Shown here: in pieces, positions 1 through 8,395 of the stretch | How positions within the stretch are numbered: position 1 is the stretch's first letter | How the letters are laid out: every line of letters starts with the position of its first letter | Source of the DNA: Cryobacterium sp. PH29-G1 | GTDB taxonomy: Bacteria; Actinomycetota; Actinomycetes; Actinomycetales; Microbacteriaceae | Direction of reading: 5' to 3' | NCBI RefSeq assembly: GCF_030063365.1 | Contig: NZ_JASISY010000003.1 | Coordinates: forward strand, 310,001-374,000 | DNA: 64,000 nt | Position numbers and translations under genes: made by a program | Notes under the pieces: generated by a model | Told to the model about the DNA's origin: nothing | Databases searched by the model: none | What the model saw: the letters and a program-made list of their open reading frames with translations, nothing else

Positions 1-2
1 TC

Positions 3-731
3 GGCGCCTTCGTCACCGGATGGATTCCGATTCTGGGTCTGCTGCTGGGCGTAGCGGGAATCATTCTCGGCATCCTCGCCCTGCGCAAGCCGGGTGGAAA
101 ATCGTTTGGTCTCGCAGGTCTGATCGCGTCGGCCGTGGCCGTGCTCACCAACATTCTGGTGAGCACCATAGTCGTGATCTCACTCGTGAATTCCGGGATC
201 GGTGCCGCGATCTTGACCGATGCCCAGCCCGTCATCACCCCGTGCTTCTCGTTCAACGGACCCGCCGACTACATCAACAACCAGTCCGCTGAGAAGACGG
301 AGGGCTGCATCACGACCCTGCAATTGTGGGGCGAGTACGACGCCGACGGCGAGATCAACAACACCGGCGTAGGCAGCATTCTGGGCAGCGTGCTCGTGGA
401 ACCCGTGCCGGTAGCCAGCACCGACGAAATGGCCCCCAATGGCGGCCTTGATGACATGGTCGAATATCTGAACCAGAGCTACTTTCCCGATGCCGGCGAG
501 GTGACGAGCCTGAAGGAAGCGGTGAGTCTCGATGGTGTCGATGCCAACCTGACGCGCCTGACGAGTACCGCCGAAAAGACCAAAACCAAGGCGTTCCTCA
601 CCGTTTTCGCACCAGACACCTATCAGTCCGCCGGGGATCCGGTGAAGTTCTTCGTGATCTCCTTCGTCATCCCCGATGACAACGGTGAGGAGATCATCGC
701 CGCCGCTATCGATTCTTGGCGTTGGAAGTAG
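3..731 (+). CDS. DUF4190-type membrane protein, 5' partial
   Basis: The reading frame is open from the window edge, so the N-terminus is missing; 242 residues are visible. The first ~70 contain two hydrophobic helices with the glycine-rich pattern GWIPILGLLLGVAGIILG followed by ALRKPGGK, typical of the DUF4190/DUF4352-type membrane region of actinobacterial secreted proteins. The remaining ~170 residues are a soluble domain, probably extracytoplasmic, rich in Asp, Thr and Ala. No enzymatic motif is seen. The stop lies 26 bp inside the convergent histidine kinase gene. Family assignment rests on the hydrophobic pattern only; the function is unknown. Confidence 0.75.
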   Translation, partial: GAFVTGWIPILGLLLGVAGIILGILALRKPGGKSFGLAGLIASAVAVLTNILVSTIVVISLVNSGIGAAILTDAQPVITPCFSFNGPADYINNQSAEKTEGCITTLQLWGEYDADGEINNTGVGSILGSVLVEPVPVASTDEMAPNGGLDDMVEYLNQSYFPDAGEVTSLKEAVSLDGVDANLTRLTSTAEKTKTKAFLTVFAPDTYQSAGDPVKFFVISFVIPDDNGEEIIAAAIDSWRWK

Positions 732-2190
732 CCTGCGATTCAGGGGCAGTCGAGAACGTGGCCGAGGCGATGATTCCGCACGGGTCGCGCCGTGTCAGGG
801 CGACCGTGGCACGGCTCGCCTTGGCCAACTGCGCGACGATGGCTAAGCCGAGGCCGCTCCCTGCGGTGTCTGAGCGTGCCCGCCAGAACCGATCGAAGGC
901 ACGCGAACAATCCTCGAGACTCAGCCCGGGACCCTCGTCGAGCACCTCGAGACGCACGGTCTCGGACGGCGCCGCACCGTGCGAACGGCCTGGCCGATCG
1001 GCCCGTGTCGCAGACCGCGCAGTGGGTCCGTTCACCGTGACCCGCACGACGATCGTACTGTTGTCGGGGCTGACCGACAGGGCGTTGTCGACATAGTTAT
1101 CGAGAATTTGTTCGGCGGTGGTGGCTACCGCCGAGGCCGGTGCGGTGGCGGGTCCGTCGTAACGGAGGGTGACGAACGATTCCTGGGCGAGCGCTTGCCA
1201 CTGCTCCACTCGTTCGCGAGCCATCTTTGCGAGGTCCACGTGCACGAGGGGAGCCGGCTGCCCCTCGGTTCGGCTGAGCAATAGCAGCCCCTCAACGATG
1301 GAGCCCAGACGGTCGGCCTCGGCCTCGGCGGCGGCGAGACGAACGGCTGCACCGGCCGGGTCGGTGGGCATCAGATCACCGGCCCGTTCGAGCTTGAGTC
1401 GCAGTGCGGTGAGCGGCGTGCGCAGCTGGTGGGAGGCATCCGCTGCGAAGCGCCGTTGTTCCTGGAGCAGCGTATCGAGCCGTTCGGCCATGTCGTTGAA
1501 GGAGCGCGAGAGGGAGCGCACTTCCGGGGCGCCACTGGTCTCATCGGCGCGGGCGGTGAGGTCCCCGCCGGAGAGGCGCTCGGTGGCGTCTTTCAGCAGT
1601 TTAAGCCGGCGGGTGACCGAGCTGGAGAAGATGTAGCCAACGACACCGGCGAGCAGCACCGTCGTCAGCGCGACGATGCCCAGTAGCCGCAGCTGATCAT
1701 TGACGGCGTCGTTGACGACCTGTTCCGGATAGGTCAGCCGTACCGCGCCGAAGACCTGGTCGCCGCTCAGCACGGGCACCGTGACGTAGAGCAATTGCAA
1801 CTGGAGGGTGTCGGAATATCGACTTCCCGACATGATGTCGCCGCCGAGGGACCCGGCGATTTCCGGCCGGGAGGCGTATTCGCTGCCGATGCTGGATTGG
1901 TCGTCGTCACTGGTGGCGATGGCCGTTCCGGCCGTATTCACGATGACGACTCGCGCACCGCCCGCATCGCGATAGGTGCGGGCTAGTTCGGTGAGCGCGA
2001 CATCGTCGGTCGTTGTGGCCGATTCCAAGGCTTCTTCGCTGCGCCCGGCGAGCACGAAGGCGTCGCGCTCGAGCGATGTGACGATGCGATCGCGCTCAAC
2101 CGTGCGCAGATAGTTGCTCAGAGGAACGTCTTGCACGAGCAGCATGAGGAGTGTGACGGAGATGAAGGCCGCCATGAGTCGCCATGTCAT
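706..2190 (-). CDS. Sensor histidine kinase
   Basis: A 494-residue membrane sensor kinase. TM1 is at about residues 5-21 and TM2 at about 168-190. Between them lies a ~145-residue extracytoplasmic sensor (PhoQ/DcuS/CitA-like size). A HAMP linker (~191-240) is followed by the H-box DASHQLRTPL with phospho-acceptor His254, the N-box DNYVDNAL, G1 DEGPGLS and G2 GSGLGLAIV. It autophosphorylates and passes phosphate to the response regulator just upstream, whose stop overlaps this start by 4 bp, so the two are co-translated. The signal is not evident; the divergent acidic secreted protein and flavin redox operon are plausible targets (inference). Confidence 0.95.
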   Translation of the reverse strand: MTWRLMAAFISVTLLMLLVQDVPLSNYLRTVERDRIVTSLERDAFVLAGRSEEALESATTTDDVALTELARTYRDAGGARVVIVNTAGTAIATSDDDQSSIGSEYASRPEIAGSLGGDIMSGSRYSDTLQLQLLYVTVPVLSGDQVFGAVRLTYPEQVVNDAVNDQLRLLGIVALTTVLLAGVVGYIFSSSVTRRLKLLKDATERLSGGDLTARADETSGAPEVRSLSRSFNDMAERLDTLLQEQRRFAADASHQLRTPLTALRLKLERAGDLMPTDPAGAAVRLAAAEAEADRLGSIVEGLLLLSRTEGQPAPLVHVDLAKMARERVEQWQALAQESFVTLRYDGPATAPASAVATTAEQILDNYVDNALSVSPDNSTIVVRVTVNGPTARSATRADRPGRSHGAAPSETVRLEVLDEGPGLSLEDCSRAFDRFWRARSDTAGSGLGLAIVAQLAKASRATVALTRRDPCGIIASATFSTAPESQATSNAKNR

Positions 2191-2882
2191 GCGTTCGGCT
2201 CGTTGGGTGTGGGCTGCTCAAAACGAAACCCGACGCCGCGCACGGACTGAATCCATCCGGGGTCGCCGAGTTTCTTGCGGATGGCTGCGATGTGGGCGTC
2301 GAGCGTCTTGGTGGTTCCGTACCAATTGGTGTCCCAGACGTCGTGCAGAATATCGGCCCGACGTAAGGCTGCACCGGGCTCGTTGCACAGGTAGACGAGC
2401 AGATCGAATTCTTTCGCGGTGAGGTGCACGGGCTCGTTCGCAAGGAGTACCCGCTGGGCCCGAATATCAATGACGAGGGGGCCGAAGCGGCGCTCGGTAG
2501 CGGGTGGAGCATCCGCTTCGATGGTGCCGGTGCGCCGCGATACCGCGCGAATGCGGGCGACCAATTCGCGCATGCCAAATGGCTTGACGACATAGTCGTC
2601 GGCACCGATTTCGAGAGCGATCACCCGGTCCATTTCATCGTCGCGTGCGCTCACGACGATGATCGGGATCTGCTCCTTCAAGCGGATGGCGCGGCACACG
2701 TCGGTGCCGTCCATGTCGGGCAGTCCGAGGTCGAGCAGTACGATTTCGGGGCGATAGGTCGTGATGGCTGCCAGCCCGGCGCTACCGGTTGTGACGTGCA
2801 GCGTCTCGAAGTTGGCATAGCTGAGCCCGTCGATCAGGCCGTCGGCGACGGCGGCATCGTCTTCGATAACTAGTACTCGCAT
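2187..2882 (-). CDS. OmpR-family response regulator
   Basis: 231 residues. The N-terminal receiver has the acidic pair in VIEDDA, the phospho-acceptor Asp51 in LLDLGLPD and the conserved Lys in VVKPF. The C-terminal winged helix (~130-225) has the OmpR/PhoB pattern LTAKEFDLLVYL and ends in SVRGVGFRF. Length is standard for the family. It is first in a two-gene operon with the histidine kinase and divergent from the exported acidic protein at 3004, with a 121-bp intergenic region that probably holds both promoters. Direct regulation of the + strand operon is an inference from layout. Confidence 0.95.
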   Translation of the reverse strand: MRVLVIEDDAAVADGLIDGLSYANFETLHVTTGSAGLAAITTYRPEIVLLDLGLPDMDGTDVCRAIRLKEQIPIIVVSARDDEMDRVIALEIGADDYVVKPFGMRELVARIRAVSRRTGTIEADAPPATERRFGPLVIDIRAQRVLLANEPVHLTAKEFDLLVYLCNEPGAALRRADILHDVWDTNWYGTTKTLDAHIAAIRKKLGDPGWIQSVRGVGFRFEQPTPNEPNA

Positions 2883-3003
2883 AACCCTAGTCTGGCTCTA
2901 TCGCAAGCGCCGGCTCGTCTCGGCCGTATCTGCGGGGATTTCTTGGACAAACCTTGGATATTCGCCGGATGGTTATTTACCGACGTTTTCGTAGTCTCGA
3001 ATT

Positions 3004-3426
3004 ATGAAATCAAAAACGATCATGGCGCTCTCGATCGTGGGGGTACTCGGAACTGCTGGCGCGGCGATGGCCGTGAACTCGGACACCCTTTCAAGTGCCC
3101 CCGTCGGGCTCGTCGGTCAGGCGACCACGGTGCTCAACCCGGTTTCCACGCCGAGCGCCACTCCAGCGGCCAACGCGCCGCTGCCCCCGGCGAATACAGC
3201 CCCGGTGCCCGATGTCGAATCCGACGGGCCGACGGCAGCTCCCGTGCCGACTGCGGGAACAAGCAACCCGGCGCCGACCGCGGTGCCGGCACCGCGCGCT
3301 CCCGTCGATGCCACGTCTGGTGGGTCCGGCTCAACCGGAACGTATGACGATGATGATGATGATGATCACGACGACGCCTCGCACTACAGCGACGACAGCC
3401 ATGACAGCGGCGATGACGATGACTAA
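3004..3426 (+). CDS. Exported protein with Pro/Ala-rich stalk and Asp/His-rich tail
   Basis: 140 residues: a signal peptide (Lys-rich start, hydrophobic core, AAMA cleavage region near residue 22), then a Pro/Ala/Thr-rich disordered stalk, then an acidic tail (~115-140) of Asp runs broken by His and Ser. The tail could bind divalent metal. Just before it lies DATSGGSGSTGT, which loosely resembles the Dxx[S/T]GAT motif flavinylated by ApbE. No Pfam-type fold is apparent. It is the first gene of the apbE/ferric reductase operon and overlaps the next gene by 8 bp. Function unknown; a redox or metal-binding partner of the operon is inferred. Confidence 0.75.
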   Translation: MKSKTIMALSIVGVLGTAGAAMAVNSDTLSSAPVGLVGQATTVLNPVSTPSATPAANAPLPPANTAPVPDVESDGPTAAPVPTAGTSNPAPTAVPAPRAPVDATSGGSGSTGTYDDDDDDDHDDASHYSDDSHDSGDDDD

Positions 3427-3817
3427 ACGCCGCCGACCGGCCCGGCACGCGCGCAACATCACCGGGGTGGCGAGCGCTCTCGCGCTCGTGGGAATGGTAG
3501 CCGGATTTCAGATCGCGGCTGTGGCCACCGAGGCAACGCCGGCCCCGCCCAGTGCGGGCACGGCCGGAGCGGTCGTTGATTCGACCGGTGGCGACCCGTC
3601 CGTCGTTGATTCGTCCGGCGTTCATTCGACTGCAGTGAATTCGACCGCTGGTGATTCGACCGTTATTGCACCGGCCGTGCCCGCTCCCGAGGTGGTTCCG
3701 GTTCCGATCACGACGCCTCCACCCGCGGCGGCACCGATTCCGGCGGCCCTGGTCGCAGCGCCCGTTCCCGCTGTTCCGGCGCCGGTCGCAGCATCGTCCG
3801 GCGGGTCCGGCGGCTAG
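3419..3817 (+). CDS. Small exported low-complexity protein
   Basis: 132 residues from the ATG at 3419, which overlaps the previous stop (ATGACTAA). An ATG at 3413 is an in-frame alternative. A basic start (TKRRRPARHAR) and hydrophobic segment (~15-35) form a signal peptide or anchor. The rest has degenerate short repeats of the type VVDSTGG / VVDSSGV / AVNSTAG, then a Pro/Ala/Val stalk ending in SSGGSGG. The SGGSG element is shared with the preceding protein. The next gene (apbE) starts 2 bp after the stop, so this belongs to the same operon. No known domain is recognised; the role is unknown. Confidence 0.65.
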   Translation: MTKRRRPARHARNITGVASALALVGMVAGFQIAAVATEATPAPPSAGTAGAVVDSTGGDPSVVDSSGVHSTAVNSTAGDSTVIAPAVPAPEVVPVPITTPPPAAAPIPAALVAAPVPAVPAPVAASSGGSGG

Positions 3818-3818
3818 C

Positions 3819-4799
3819 GTGGCCGGCGAACCCGTTGCCGGCGACTCCATCGCCCGCGACGCCGTACGGGCGGTATTCACCGCAACGGGCACCCGGCCAC
3901 AGGCACGCTCGCGTCGCCAGCCGCTGATGGGCGGCAGCGCCAAAATTACGCTGGTCGGGGCATCCGCTGCCCTGCTGGATGCGACGTTTGTGCTGGCTGA
4001 CCGCCTCGAGCAGCTGTGGAGCCGATTCGTGAACGACAGCGATATCTCCCGCTTGAACTGGGCCGAGGGGCGTGCGGTCGATGTCGACCAGCTGACGGTG
4101 CGTCTCATTCGTGCCATGCAGTCGGGCGCCGAGCTGACCCGGAATGACTACAACCCCACGTTGCTGCCGGACCTGCTTGAGGCCGGCTACACAACGTCGA
4201 CCGTGGACTCCAGCAGGGTGACCCGATTGCCGACGACGGCGCGTTCCCCGGGAGACCTTGCCGGAATCCGGATTGACGGAACGCGGGTGCTGCTGCCACG
4301 GGGCACGACCCTGGATGCCGGCGGCATCGGCAAGGGCCTCGCCGCAGACCTCGTGTGCGGACTGGCCATGAGCGAGGGCGCCAGGGGTGCGCTCGCCGAG
4401 ATCGGAGGCGACATCGTGGTCTGCGGGGAGGGTACTGACGGCCAGGCCTGGCGGCTGGGGGTTGAGGACCCCTTCGACCCCGCCGGCCACTGCGACGTCG
4501 TTCGCCTCGGAACCGGAGCGCTGGCGACGTCCAGCCAGCGCAAACGGCGCTTCAAGACCGCGGCCGGTGAACGCCACCACCTGCTCGACCCGCGCACCCG
4601 CACCAGCGCGACCACCGGCATCCAAACCGTGTCGGTCATCGCGACCACCGGTGCCCGCGCGGAGTGCCTCACCAAACCCGGATTTCTCCGGCCCACAGCG
4701 GACTACCTGGCCTGGCTGCCGACGGTCGGCGCCGCCGGTCTGGTCGTGCACCAGACGGGCGCCGTCGCCACCTCCGCGAACTGGAGCCTGTACCGATGA
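3819..4799 (+). CDS. apbE: ApbE-type FAD:protein FMN transferase
   Basis: 326 residues from the GTG at 3819, directly after the previous stop. ApbE enzymes transfer FMN from FAD to a Thr/Ser of target proteins using Mg2+. Family signatures are present in order: NDSDISRLN, the nucleotide/metal motif DAGGIGKGLAADLV near residue 165, ALATSSQ, and HHLLDPRT near residue 250. No clear signal peptide is seen, so it may act on the cytoplasmic side or be exported by another route. Its stop overlaps the next start (ATGA). No classical FMN-binding-domain substrate is encoded in the operon; the two small exported proteins are the only nearby candidates (inference). Confidence 0.93.
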   Translation: MAGEPVAGDSIARDAVRAVFTATGTRPQARSRRQPLMGGSAKITLVGASAALLDATFVLADRLEQLWSRFVNDSDISRLNWAEGRAVDVDQLTVRLIRAMQSGAELTRNDYNPTLLPDLLEAGYTTSTVDSSRVTRLPTTARSPGDLAGIRIDGTRVLLPRGTTLDAGGIGKGLAADLVCGLAMSEGARGALAEIGGDIVVCGEGTDGQAWRLGVEDPFDPAGHCDVVRLGTGALATSSQRKRRFKTAAGERHHLLDPRTRTSATTGIQTVSVIATTGARAECLTKPGFLRPTADYLAWLPTVGAAGLVVHQTGAVATSANWSLYR

Positions 4800-6313
4800 A
4801 CGATCCACACCTCTGGTGGTACATCTCGCGCGCCAGCGCCATGATCGCGTGGGCGCTCATGACCGCCTCGGTGCTCTGGGGCATTCTGCTGTCAACCAGG
4901 GTTCTGCGGCGGGTGGACAACCCGGCCTGGTTGCAAGACCTGCACGGTTATCTGGGCGGTACCGCGCTGGTCATGGTGGGCCTGCACATGGTGTCGCTCA
5001 TGATCGATTCCTGGCTTGCATTTACCGCCGCCGAGGTGCTCGTTCCTTTCGCCACGGCGTTCAAACCGCTGCCGGTCGCCCTCGGTATTCTTGCTTTCTA
5101 CCTGCTCGTGGCCGTGCAGGGTTCCTCGCTGATGCTGAAGCGGCTGCCGCGCCGATTCTGGAAGGGGCTGCACTACGCCAGCTATGCCGCGCTGCTTCTG
5201 GTCTCGTTCCATGCCGGCTTCACGGGAACCGACGTGGGGTCTCTCTGGTACAAGATCGTTTCGCTCGCACTCATTTCGATCGCAGCGGTCGCCGTGACAC
5301 TTCGTATTATCGCGGGCAAGCGCGGCTCGCGGTCCGCCACTCGAACGGATGCCGACCCCGCAGCCACCCCGCTGCACCCGACGCAGCGGGACATGGTTGT
5401 GGCCAGCGCGACGGCCGTGGCCGACGGTGTCGTCGGCATCCGTTTGGAACGGCCGGACTGGGGGGTGCTGCCGGTCTGGCAGCCGGGTTCGCACATTACC
5501 CTGCACCTGCCGAACGGACTGCAGAAGCAATATTCCCTCTGTGGCGACCCCGCGAACCGGCACGAGTATGACGTGGCGGTTTTGCGTACCGCGGCATCGG
5601 CGGGCGGCAGTACCTGGATCCACGAGAATCTCGTTCCGGGGATGAGCCTGGCGGTCTCGGGGCCGACGAACCATTTCGGGCTGGAACCGGCGGCCGACTA
5701 CCTTTTCATCGCCGGCGGCATCGGAATCACGCCCATTAAAGCAATGATCGAATCGCTTCCTGCCGGGCGCGACTGGCGGCTCGTATATGTTGGTCGGAGT
5801 CGGCAGGCCATGGCGTTCGTGGCGCAGCTCGAAGCAGATTACCCCGAGCGTGTGATCGTGCACGCTCGCGACGAAAACGTGGGTGGTCTCGACCTCGATG
5901 CGGTTCTTGGCGGCCCGGCGCTCACCGCCGTGCAGGTCTACTGCTGCGGACCGGAGTCGCTTATGGACGCGGTGGCGGCGCGGGTGCCTGCCGAGCGGCT
6001 GCACCTCGAGCGGTTCATTCCGGTGGCGCGTGCTGCCCGGCCGGCCGCGCCGATTCAGGTGCTGTGCCGGAAGAGCCGTCTGGAATTCACCGTGGCCGCC
6101 GACGAGAACCTGCTGGACTCCCTCGAAGCCCACGGCGTGCCCATCCTGGGCTCCTGCCGCAAGGGAATTTGCGGAACCTGTGAGGTGCGGGTGGCCGAGG
6201 GAACGCCCGAACACCTGGATTCGGTGCTCGATGACGCGGAGAAGAATTCTCTCGGCGTCATGTACCCGTGCGTCTCCCGGTCGCTGAGCCCGTCTCTCGT
6301 GCTGAACATCTAG
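4796..6313 (+). CDS. Ferric reductase-like membrane flavoprotein fused to 2Fe-2S ferredoxin
   Basis: 505 residues. The N-terminal ~165 form about five transmembrane helices of the ferric-reductase-like b-type haem domain. A flavodoxin-reductase-like module follows: the FAD site around HITLHLPNG and QYSLCG, and the NAD site FIAGGIGITPIKAMI. The C-terminal plant-type 2Fe-2S domain has GSCRKGICGTCEV plus a last Cys in YPCVS (Cx4Cx2C...C). Electrons would pass from NAD(P)H via FAD and the Fe-S centre to haem across the membrane. It is coupled to apbE by an ATGA overlap, which suggests delivery to an exported flavin acceptor (inference). The physiological substrate is unknown. Confidence 0.92.
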   Translation: MNDPHLWWYISRASAMIAWALMTASVLWGILLSTRVLRRVDNPAWLQDLHGYLGGTALVMVGLHMVSLMIDSWLAFTAAEVLVPFATAFKPLPVALGILAFYLLVAVQGSSLMLKRLPRRFWKGLHYASYAALLLVSFHAGFTGTDVGSLWYKIVSLALISIAAVAVTLRIIAGKRGSRSATRTDADPAATPLHPTQRDMVVASATAVADGVVGIRLERPDWGVLPVWQPGSHITLHLPNGLQKQYSLCGDPANRHEYDVAVLRTAASAGGSTWIHENLVPGMSLAVSGPTNHFGLEPAADYLFIAGGIGITPIKAMIESLPAGRDWRLVYVGRSRQAMAFVAQLEADYPERVIVHARDENVGGLDLDAVLGGPALTAVQVYCCGPESLMDAVAARVPAERLHLERFIPVARAARPAAPIQVLCRKSRLEFTVAADENLLDSLEAHGVPILGSCRKGICGTCEVRVAEGTPEHLDSVLDDAEKNSLGVMYPCVSRSLSPSLVLNI

Positions 6314-6343
6314 GTCGACAGAGTGGGCCGCGGCGCCGGAGCG

Positions 6344-7576
6344 TTAGCCGAACGCCTCCACGATCGGGCGAAACTTCATCTTGGTCTCGGCTAGCTCGCG
6401 TTCGGGGTCGGAGTCCAACACGATGCCGCAGCCGGCATAGGCCGTGATTGCGCCGCTCGGGGCCACCTGCGCACAACGCAACGCGATCGCCCACTCGCCG
6501 TCGCCGTCGGCACCAACCCAACCGACCGGTCCGGCATAGCGACCGCGGTCGAACGGTTCCAGCTCGCGAATAATGTTCAGGGCGGCGTCGGTGGGCGTGC
6601 CGGCGACCGCGGCCGTCGGGTGCAGCGCCGCGATCAAGTCGAGCGAGGATGACCCGTCGCTCAGCGTGCCCTCCAGATCGGTGGCTAGGTGCCACAGATT
6701 CGGTAGCTTCACCGTGAAGGGGATCTCGCTCGAGGCAAGGGCCGATGTGTGCGGCCGCAGCGATTTAAGCACGCTCTGCACCGCGAACTCATGCTCGTCG
6801 CCGTCTTTCGACGAGGTCGCTAGGGTGAGGGCCGCCTCGCGGTCGTCTTCGGCATCCACGCCCCGGGAGATCGTGCCCGCGAGCACCCGGGCGTTGACCG
6901 AACCGTGGTCGGCGCGAATGAGGGTTTCCGGGCTCGACCCGATGAGGCCGTCGACGGCGTAGGTCCAGCAGTCCGGGTAACCGAGGGCAAGCCGGGTTAT
7001 GGCACGGCGCAGGTCGGACTCGGCCGGCACCCGACCAACGAGATCGCGGGCCAGCACGACCTTGTTAACCTGTTGCGTACGAATGCTGTCGATTCCCGCG
7101 CTGACCGCCGTGCGAAAGTCGTCGGGCGGCAATTCTCCCGGCAGCAGGGCGATGCGATACTCGTCGCCGAGCGGATGCAGCACGAGCGGGTTCGTCGGTG
7201 CGCTCTCCCCGGTCGCCCAGATGCGGGTCACCCAGCACTGGCCGTCTTCGCGGCCGACGATGATCTCGGGCACGATCAGCACGCTGGTTTCGGCCGATGA
7301 CTCATCGAAGGCGAATGCCCCGAAGGCGAGCAGACCGGTTCCCGTGCGCGCGAGCGGGTCGGTCACCGTGGCCAGCGCGACGACCTGTTTCCAGACGGCC
7401 GCGGCATCCGTCATGCGGGTGGGGCCGGAGAATTCGAGCCGCAGCGCGCAGCCGATGCCGGCCAGACCCTGGTTGCGACGCATCCAGAGCAACGGCGCGC
7501 GGCCGTCGAGCAGCAGAATGAGTTGGCGGATATCAGCTATCGGGGAGGTTTCGACCGTCAAGGCCTGCACATTCAC
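6344..7576 (-). CDS. menF: Isochorismate synthase (menaquinone pathway)
   Basis: 410 residues, chorismate-binding family. It converts chorismate to isochorismate, the first menaquinone-specific step. Typical C-terminal signatures are QVNKVVLARD (general base Lys), GSSPETL, VLAGTISRG, LWHLATDLEG (Mg2+ Glu), HPTAAVAGTP, and RGRYAGPVGWV. Length suits MenF/EntC/DhbC. A siderophore role cannot be excluded from sequence alone, but the divergent menG and polyprenyl synthase 79 bp away support the menaquinone assignment. The divergent promoters lie in 7577-7654. Confidence 0.93.
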   Translation of the reverse strand: MNVQALTVETSPIADIRQLILLLDGRAPLLWMRRNQGLAGIGCALRLEFSGPTRMTDAAAVWKQVVALATVTDPLARTGTGLLAFGAFAFDESSAETSVLIVPEIIVGREDGQCWVTRIWATGESAPTNPLVLHPLGDEYRIALLPGELPPDDFRTAVSAGIDSIRTQQVNKVVLARDLVGRVPAESDLRRAITRLALGYPDCWTYAVDGLIGSSPETLIRADHGSVNARVLAGTISRGVDAEDDREAALTLATSSKDGDEHEFAVQSVLKSLRPHTSALASSEIPFTVKLPNLWHLATDLEGTLSDGSSSLDLIAALHPTAAVAGTPTDAALNIIRELEPFDRGRYAGPVGWVGADGDGEWAIALRCAQVAPSGAITAYAGCGIVLDSDPERELAETKMKFRPIVEAFG

Positions 7577-7654
7577 TTCTCTAGCCTACGCCCGCGTGTG
7601 TCTGCCCCGGCAATCATGCAGTTTCGCTGGCCTCGCGCAACCTAGAATGATGGG

Positions 7655-8365
7655 GTGAATAGAGCAGACCTGAACAAACGGCCCGCGCAGGTGGCTGCCA
7701 TGTTCGACGAGGTTGCCGCTCACTATGACCGCACCAACGCACTGCTGTCGGTCGGCAACGCCTCGCTCTGGCGCATTGCGACGACGAAGGCGGTCAACCC
7801 GCAGGCGGGCGAACGCATTCTCGACATCGCCGCCGGCACCGGAACCTCCAGCGCCGCCCTCGCCCACGGTGGCGCCCACGTCGTGGCCGCCGATTTCTCG
7901 GCGGGCATGATCGAGGTCGGCAAAGCGCGCCACGCCCACAACGCGAACATCGAGTTCGTGCAGGCGGATGCCACCGCGCTCCCGTTCGCGGACAACGAGT
8001 TCGACGCCGTCACCATCTCGTTCGGGCTGCGTAACGTGGTCGAACCGAAGAAGGCCCTCGCCGAGTTCTACCGGGTGACCAAGCCCGGTGGCCGGGTCGT
8101 CATTTGCGAATTCTCGACCCCGCCGCTGGCCCTGGTGCGCCAGAGCTATTTCGCGTACCTCAACCACATCATGCCGCGCGTTGTGCGCCTCGCCTCCTCG
8201 AACGCGGAGGCCTACGACTACTTGGGCGAGTCCATCGCGGCCTGGCCGACGCAGCTGGTGCTTAGCGGATGGTTGCGCACGGCTGGATATTCCGACGTCG
8301 CCTACCGCAATCTCACGCTGGGCATTGTCGCCCTGCACCGCGCTATTAAGCCCGCGGAATCCTGA
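7655..8365 (+). CDS. menG: Demethylmenaquinone methyltransferase
   Basis: 236 residues, UbiE/MenG class I methyltransferase. It makes the last methylation of menaquinone with S-adenosylmethionine. SAM motif I is ILDIAAGTGTSS; the family motif FGLRNV and the C-terminal NLTLGIVALHRA are present. The start is the GTG at 7655; the nearby ATG at 7648 is out of frame. The polyprenyl diphosphate synthase follows 30 bp downstream in the same direction, as usual in actinobacterial menaquinone loci. Confidence 0.95.
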   Translation: MNRADLNKRPAQVAAMFDEVAAHYDRTNALLSVGNASLWRIATTKAVNPQAGERILDIAAGTGTSSAALAHGGAHVVAADFSAGMIEVGKARHAHNANIEFVQADATALPFADNEFDAVTISFGLRNVVEPKKALAEFYRVTKPGGRVVICEFSTPPLALVRQSYFAYLNHIMPRVVRLASSNAEAYDYLGESIAAWPTQLVLSGWLRTAGYSDVAYRNLTLGIVALHRAIKPAES

Positions 8366-8395
8366 CCACCTGATCAACTCGATAGGCTGACTTAA

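Noticed and set aside
3346..3426. GAT microsatellite as a non-coding repeat
   Set aside because: It is in frame and encodes the Asp-rich tail of the exported protein.
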